11,613 nucleotides of DNA, from the NCBI GenBank assembly GCA_013867245.1, contig JACENB010000030.1, positions 1 to 11,613 of the forward strand. Direction: 5' to 3'. A program made the position numbers and the translations under genes. Within the stretch, counting starts at the first letter, position 1, and every line of letters starts with the position of its first letter. The DNA is from Nitrosopumilaceae archaeon. GTDB taxonomy: Archaea > Thermoproteota > Nitrososphaeria > Nitrososphaerales > Nitrosopumilaceae. Shown here in pieces: positions 6,495-11,613 of the stretch. The notes under the pieces were generated by a model. It saw only the letters and a list, made by a program, of their open reading frames with translations. It did not search any database and was not told the origin of the DNA.

Positions 6495-7155
6495 TATTAT
6501 CAATAAATTAAAGAGTAGGTCAAAAGGTAAAAAGACATTGAAACAAATTGAAAACAAGATCTTATCAACATTATATCTAAGTGAGATTACTGGAGAAAAC
6601 CCCATAGAGAAAATTTTACAAAATAATATGATTTCAGAAAAACAAATTTCTGAAAAAATGGAAAAACTAACCCAAGATAATTTAGTTAATCAAGATGAAA
6701 TGACATTAACTGAAATTGGTAGGGGGTCATTACGAGTAGTATTAGCAGGAGGAGTATTTGATATCATACATCCAGGTCATATTTCTACATTGAATGCAGC
6801 TAAGGCATTAGGAGATGTCTTAGTTGTGGTTGTAGCCACAGACAATACAGCTGTAAAAATGAAAAAAAGAAGACCAATTCACAGTCAAGAACAAAGACAA
6901 GAATTAGTTAATTCATTATCTGTAGTAGATTTATGTTTGATTGGACAAGAAAATGATATTTTTAAAACAGTAAATTTAGTTAAACCACAAATTATTGCAT
7001 TAGGATATGATCAAGTTCATCAAGAACAGTTCATTACAGAAGGATGTAAAAAAATCAAATTAGATGCAAAAGTCGCCAGATTACAATCACCTATTCCAGA
7101 AAGCTCTAGCTCTAAAATAGAAAAAGAGTACGGGGAATCAATTCACGGGATCTAA
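6478..7155 (+). CDS. ribL: RibL-like FAD synthase with N-terminal winged-helix domain
   Basis: The C-terminal part (about 85-225) is a cytidylyltransferase-fold nucleotidyltransferase. GGVFDIIHPGHISTL (91-105) carries the HxGH motif (HPGH, 98-101), with VVVVATDNT (116-124), RRPIHSQEQRQELV (131-144), IIALGYDQ (172-179) and a serine-rich ESSSSKI (208-214) in place of the usual ISSS. This matches archaeal FAD synthase RibL, which adenylates FMN. Residues about 22-84 look like a winged helix (ENKILSTLYLSE, MISEKQISEKMEKLTQDNLV, then EMTLTEIGRGSL as wing) and are not part of minimal RibL (about 150 residues). The start is uncertain: TTG 6478 overlaps dph5 by 17 nt, while TTG 6538 has an AAGGT about 9 nt upstream and fits the domain start better. 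The stop interlocks with that of ribK on the other strand, supporting a flavin role over glycerol-3-phosphate cytidylyltransferase. Confidence 0.83.
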   Translation: MNLKCNIINKLKSRSKGKKTLKQIENKILSTLYLSEITGENPIEKILQNNMISEKQISEKMEKLTQDNLVNQDEMTLTEIGRGSLRVVLAGGVFDIIHPGHISTLNAAKALGDVLVVVVATDNTAVKMKKRRPIHSQEQRQELVNSLSVVDLCLIGQENDIFKTVNLVKPQIIALGYDQVHQEQFITEGCKKIKLDAKVARLQSPIPESSSSKIEKEYGESIHGI

Positions 7156-7835
7156 GAATCTATTTCAATTTTTATTGAAATTTTTGAACCATCTTTCAAT
7201 TTAGTGTTTTTACGAATACATGTTTTGGAAATTAATTCAATTACGGATTCATCATGATGAGTTCGTTCAAGAATAATTAATTGACATTTAATTGAATTAT
7301 TTAATTTAGCAGAAAAACACTTTACCCAACCATATGTTCGCTTTCCATCAGAAAAACTTTTAATTTTAACTCCATCCAGAGTTTCAAATTGTTTCATTGC
7401 TTCTTGATGAATTTTTTTGTCTAAACGAACATTTAGAGTTCCAGGAAATGGAACATATCCAATTTTTGATTTAAACTGTTTTGTATATCCTTTCAATCCC
7501 ATATAGTAAGCTCCTTCACCCATTCCTGAAACTAAAGTTCCTTGAAGATTAACAACGGAAGGAGAAGAATCCAAACTTTTTTGCAACATAGAAGATAATT
7601 TCACAATCTCAGAATACCCCTTATTAGTAATTTTTACAGATAGATTTCTTCCACTAATTATTCTAGAGATGAATTTGTTTTGTTCTAATTCTAACAAATG
7701 TTTTGAGGCAGCTTGTTGTGATTTATGGATATTTTTTCCTAATGCAGAAGTTGTTATTGTAACATAGTTGTATTTTGCTCCTTTAGATAATAGATAAGAG
7801 AGAGTTAAAAGGTGCTGAATTTTTAGTTCAGTCAT
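7152..7835 (-). CDS. ribK: Archaeal CTP-dependent riboflavin kinase with N-terminal HTH (RbkR-like)
   Basis: The 227-residue protein has two parts. Residues 1 to about 85 form a winged HTH (LKIQHLLTLSYLLSKGAK, then SQQAASKHLLELEQNKFISR with the recognition helix near 38-52, then LSVKITNKGYSEI as wing). Residues about 94-225 are the archaeal riboflavin kinase domain: LQGTLVSGMGEGAYYM (97-112), GYVPFPGTLNVRL (126-138), KRTYGWVKCF (165-174), ILERTHHD (188-195). The enzyme makes FMN from riboflavin using CTP. Two-domain proteins of this kind include RbkR, described as both riboflavin kinase and transcription regulator of flavin genes; whether this copy still binds DNA is unknown. It starts 8 bp after dnaG on the same strand and converges with ribL through a CTAA stop overlap (7152-7155). 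Confidence 0.92.
   Translation of the reverse strand: MTELKIQHLLTLSYLLSKGAKYNYVTITTSALGKNIHKSQQAASKHLLELEQNKFISRIISGRNLSVKITNKGYSEIVKLSSMLQKSLDSSPSVVNLQGTLVSGMGEGAYYMGLKGYTKQFKSKIGYVPFPGTLNVRLDKKIHQEAMKQFETLDGVKIKSFSDGKRTYGWVKCFSAKLNNSIKCQLIILERTHHDESVIELISKTCIRKNTKLKDGSKISIKIEIDS
7162..7185 (+). terminator. Hairpin plus T run ending the + strand operon
   Basis: ATTTCAAT (7162-7169) and ATTGAAAT (7174-7181) form a perfect 8-bp stem with a TTTT loop, followed by TTTT. This starts 7 nt after the ribL stop and lies inside the 3' coding end of ribK on the opposite strand. The T runs alone would serve as an archaeal terminator. The mirrored strand has A runs at the matching place, so the signal is one-directional. 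Confidence 0.6.
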
Positions 7836-7843
7836 CTAAAATC

Positions 7844-8986
7844 CTAAGATACGCCTAAATCAGCAAATGTTTTTAGTGTCATACCATCAGAGTTAGTCAA
7901 TTTTGCAACTCTATGTCCAATAACACATTCAATTCCAGCATTTTTAGCGCCTTCTAATAATCTCTTGGTGATTATTCCATCCAATAGAAGATATTTGATG
8001 CCAGATTGAGAAGATAATTTACTTACAACTTCACTGATTGGAACTTTAAAGATTTCATTTTGATCACCATCTAATGCAACTGCTTCTAAAGTTTCATTAA
8101 GATTTGGGAAAATTTTTGAAGCAACATCTGCAATAGATTTATCATCCTCACTCTTTAATGCAGGAGCAGGTTTACCATTTTTAATTTCATCAACAATTGG
8201 TTGTAGAATTTCGTCTAATCTTTGAGGGGTTAATTCTTCAACTTCAACACCAGTGTCAGCTTGTAATTCATAATCTAGAGTTACAACAGATTTTAATTCT
8301 TTGAGAATAAAACCACCGGCTCTATCCCCATCAATAAATGCAACAACAGTATCTTTTTCTGAGCATAATTCTTTAATTGATTCATCAATTTTTGCACCTT
8401 CAATTGCAAGGACATTATCATATCCAGCTCTCAAAAGATTAATCACATCAGCTCTACCTTCAACTAAAATAATCCAGTTAGAATCAAAGACTCCAGAACT
8501 GCATGTTAATTTAGATGGTCCATAACTTGATAATTTTCCAGAATCACCTTGGTGAACATCATTTAACATAGTTTCACCTTCACTAACTGTTTTAGTTGCC
8601 CATTTTTGTTTGATTTCTTTTGCACGTTTTACAATATCGTCTTTCTTTGCTGCACGTACATCATCAATTGCATCTAATGCAAATTTACAATCAAAAGGAC
8701 CAACCTTATCAATACTTTCGATACCAGCTGCAATTAATGCACAAGTATCAATGTCAGTACTCATTGGAATAACAGCATTACCACTTGTAGTATTAGCTGT
8801 TGATTTTGCAATAACTTCAATACGTCCTACTTTAGAAACTCGTTGCAGTTCATTCAAATTCATCTCTGGGCCTAACAGTCCTTCTGTTTGGCCAAAGATG
8901 GCTCCGATTATATCTGCTCTTTCAACGAGTCCATCAACTTCATAGGAAAGTTTAACGTGATATTTGACAATTCCTGATTGAGGCAT
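7844..8986 (-). CDS. dnaG: Archaeal DnaG-type primase / exosome-associated Toprim protein
   Basis: A 380-residue archaeal DnaG. The N-terminal conserved domain begins VKYHVKLSYEVDGLVERADIIGAIFGQTEGLLG (about 7-39). The central Toprim domain (about 168-250) carries the metal-binding Glu in ILVEGRADV (E176) and the acidic pair in FIDGDRAGG (D219, D221). A C-terminal domain (about 280-380) follows. Archaeal DnaG has limited primase activity and is better known as a subunit of the RNA exosome with Rrp41, Rrp42 and Csl4, where it helps recruit A-rich RNA. Bacterial-type zinc-binding and helicase-binding regions are absent, as expected for archaea. The ATG at 8986 has a GGAG at 8998-9001 (11 nt spacing) and a TATA-like box further up. 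ribK follows after 8 bp, so the two are probably one transcript. Confidence 0.94.
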   Translation of the reverse strand: MPQSGIVKYHVKLSYEVDGLVERADIIGAIFGQTEGLLGPEMNLNELQRVSKVGRIEVIAKSTANTTSGNAVIPMSTDIDTCALIAAGIESIDKVGPFDCKFALDAIDDVRAAKKDDIVKRAKEIKQKWATKTVSEGETMLNDVHQGDSGKLSSYGPSKLTCSSGVFDSNWIILVEGRADVINLLRAGYDNVLAIEGAKIDESIKELCSEKDTVVAFIDGDRAGGFILKELKSVVTLDYELQADTGVEVEELTPQRLDEILQPIVDEIKNGKPAPALKSEDDKSIADVASKIFPNLNETLEAVALDGDQNEIFKVPISEVVSKLSSQSGIKYLLLDGIITKRLLEGAKNAGIECVIGHRVAKLTNSDGMTLKTFADLGVS

Positions 8987-8997
8987 AAATTCTTCAT

Positions 8998-9039
8998 CTC
9001 CTTTATCATTATATTCTCATTTCCAAACTAGGATATATG
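8998..9039 (-). promoter_or_regulatory. dnaG-ribK promoter and ribosome binding site
   Basis: Reading the minus strand, CATATATCC (about 9032-9040) is a TATA-like box. Initiation about 25 bp on would be near 9010, leaving a leader of about 24 nt. That leader contains GGAGATGA, whose GGAG is at 9001-8998, 11 nt before the dnaG ATG. Unlike lysS and the Fe-S carrier gene, this start appears to use a Shine-Dalgarno sequence. Confidence 0.5.
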
Positions 9040-9071
9040 AGGGTATCGCAAAATAGAGAAAATTTTCAATA

Positions 9072-9083
9072 TAGCATACGCTA
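9072..9083. repeat. Short inverted repeat upstream of dnaG
   Basis: TAGC-ATAC-GCTA is a 4-bp perfect inverted repeat with a 4-nt centre. It is loosely framed by AATAT and ATATT and lies about 35-50 bp upstream of the dnaG TATA box, past the end of the Fe-S carrier gene. A dyad this short occurs by chance often enough that only its position makes it worth listing as a possible operator. Confidence 0.25.
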
Positions 9084-9090
9084 AAGATAT

Positions 9091-9108
9091 TAAAAAATGA
9101 AAATAATG
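9091..9108 (-). terminator. T-rich terminator after the Fe-S carrier gene
   Basis: On the minus strand the sequence after the stop codon at 9117-9119 reads CATTATTTTCATTTTTTA, starting about 8 nt downstream. T-rich tracts without a stem are the normal archaeal terminator, so this probably ends the Fe-S carrier transcript before the dnaG promoter. Confidence 0.5.
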
Positions 9109-9116
9109 ATACTAGT

Positions 9117-9467
9117 TTATTCAGTACTAAATGAGTGACCACATGAACAGGATTTTGTAACATTTGGATTATTAATTTTAAATCCAGATCCCATTAGGCT
9201 TTCAATATAGTCAACGTTTGCACCTTGTAAATGATCGACACTGTAACTGTCAACTAAGAGTTTAACTCCATTTTCTTCAAGAACTAAATCATCTTCTTCT
9301 GGTGCTTTTTCAAAGCCCATTCCATAAGATAATCCAGAACAACCACCACCTTGAACATATACTCGTAAGTATTCAGGTGATTCGGCTTCCTCTTTCATGA
9401 ATTCATGAATTTTCTCAGCTGCTTTTGCAGTAACTGTAACCATTTTTTGTGTTTGTTCAGTTGCCAT
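9117..9467 (-). CDS. A-type iron-sulfur cluster carrier (IscA/ErpA/HesB family)
   Basis: A 116-residue protein of normal A-type carrier length. The three cluster-ligand cysteines are present: C43 in VQGGGCSGLSYGM (38-50), and C107 and C109 in KSCSCGHSF (105-113). Relatives hold a [2Fe-2S] or [4Fe-4S] cluster between subunits and pass it to apoproteins in the cytosol. I chose ATG 9465-9467 (MATEQTQ); an upstream TTG at 9476 would add only MII. No Shine-Dalgarno sequence is seen, and a TATA-like box 24-33 bp upstream suggests a leaderless message. It appears to be a single-gene unit with its own promoter and terminator, and nothing nearby shows a particular client. Which A-type subgroup it belongs to cannot be decided by eye. 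Confidence 0.93.
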   Translation of the reverse strand: MATEQTQKMVTVTAKAAEKIHEFMKEEAESPEYLRVYVQGGGCSGLSYGMGFEKAPEEDDLVLEENGVKLLVDSYSVDHLQGANVDYIESLMGSGFKINNPNVTKSCSCGHSFSTE

Positions 9468-9490
9468 TATGATCAAAAATCAATTTTAAA

Positions 9491-9500
9491 TTATAATAAG
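9491..9500 (-). promoter_or_regulatory. TATA box of the Fe-S carrier gene
   Basis: The minus strand reads CTTATTATAA here, centred about 28 bp before the ATG at 9467. Transcription would begin at or within a few bases of the start codon. No ribosome binding site lies between, consistent with leaderless expression. Confidence 0.5.
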
Positions 9501-9540
9501 CTTTTCCCCTGCAACACACTAGTAATTAAGATAGGCTCAA

Positions 9541-9561
9541 AATATAATAAAAATAAAAAGA
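9541..9561 (-). terminator. T-rich terminator after the dehydratase gene
   Basis: About 13 nt past the stop codon at 9574-9576 the minus strand reads CTTTTTATTTTTATTATATT, several T runs in close order with no obvious stem. This is typical of archaeal factor-independent termination and separates the carbon-fixation pair from the Fe-S carrier gene. Confidence 0.6.
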
Positions 9562-9573
9562 GATTGAAATAGC

Positions 9574-10344
<771 letters not shown>

Positions 10345-10360
10345 TCAAGACATGCGAGAA

Positions 10361-10368
10361 TTAAATGT
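10361..10368 (-). promoter_or_regulatory. Possible internal promoter before the dehydratase gene
   Basis: The minus strand reads CATTTAATT around here, centred about 27-29 bp before the ATG at 10335. That is the spacing expected for a leaderless start, and no Shine-Dalgarno sequence precedes the gene. The match to box A is weak, and readthrough from the synthetase gene would explain expression equally well. Confidence 0.3.
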
Positions 10369-10371
10369 TAT

Positions 10372-11613
<1,242 letters not shown>

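Noticed and set aside
8301..8945. Two plus-strand open frames (74 and 111 codons) opposite dnaG
   Set aside because: Antisense to conserved Toprim and N-terminal DnaG sequence; serine- and isoleucine-rich products without domains.

Overview
The window looks like chromosomal DNA of an ammonia-oxidising marine archaeon of the Nitrosopumilus type (Thaumarchaeota/Nitrososphaerota). The signs are: AT-rich sequence with A/T-ending codons; archaea-specific genes (Dph5, DnaG-type primase, archaeal RibK and RibL); a LysW-carrier lysine pathway; TATA boxes about 25-30 bp from start codons with no leader; and, at the right end, a paired enoyl-CoA hydratase-type dehydratase and ADP-forming acyl-CoA synthetase. 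From memory, that pair matches Nmar_1308/Nmar_1309 of the thaumarchaeal 3-hydroxypropionate/4-hydroxybutyrate carbon-fixation cycle. The assignment rests on gene content and reading; no database search was run.

Left half, + strand (1-7155), a compact run of overlapping genes. It opens inside lysZ (the [LysW]-aminoadipate kinase), followed by lysJ (aminotransferase) and an Lrp/AsnC regulator (lysM-like), each overlapping the next by 8 nt. After a 116-bp regulatory gap come lysS (homocitrate synthase), lysW (the 55-residue carrier protein), lysX (carrier ligase) and lysK (releasing peptidase). The same run continues into dph5 (diphthamide methyltransferase fused to a C-terminal helical domain) and a ribL-like FAD synthase with a winged-helix N-terminus. 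Lysine is built while attached to the C-terminal residue of LysW. Unexpectedly, LysW here ends in EDWGQ where the family has EDWGE.

Right half, - strand (7152-11613). ribK (CTP-dependent riboflavin kinase with an N-terminal HTH) lies 8 bp downstream of dnaG. The ribK and ribL stop codons interlock in a 4-bp convergent overlap, so the riboflavin-to-FMN and FMN-to-FAD steps sit side by side on opposite strands. A 130-bp spacer with terminator and promoter signals separates dnaG from an A-type Fe-S carrier gene. Next come the dehydratase and the ADP-forming acyl-CoA synthetase, whose N-terminal part runs off the window.

There is no gap above 300 bp, and I saw no tRNA, rRNA, CRISPR array, insertion sequence or phage gene. 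The window is mostly conserved housekeeping and biosynthetic sequence. The most interesting points are the Gln-ended LysW, the repeated candidate operator around the lysS promoter, the Dph5-DUF357 fusion, and the two flavin enzymes that both carry DNA-binding-type domains.
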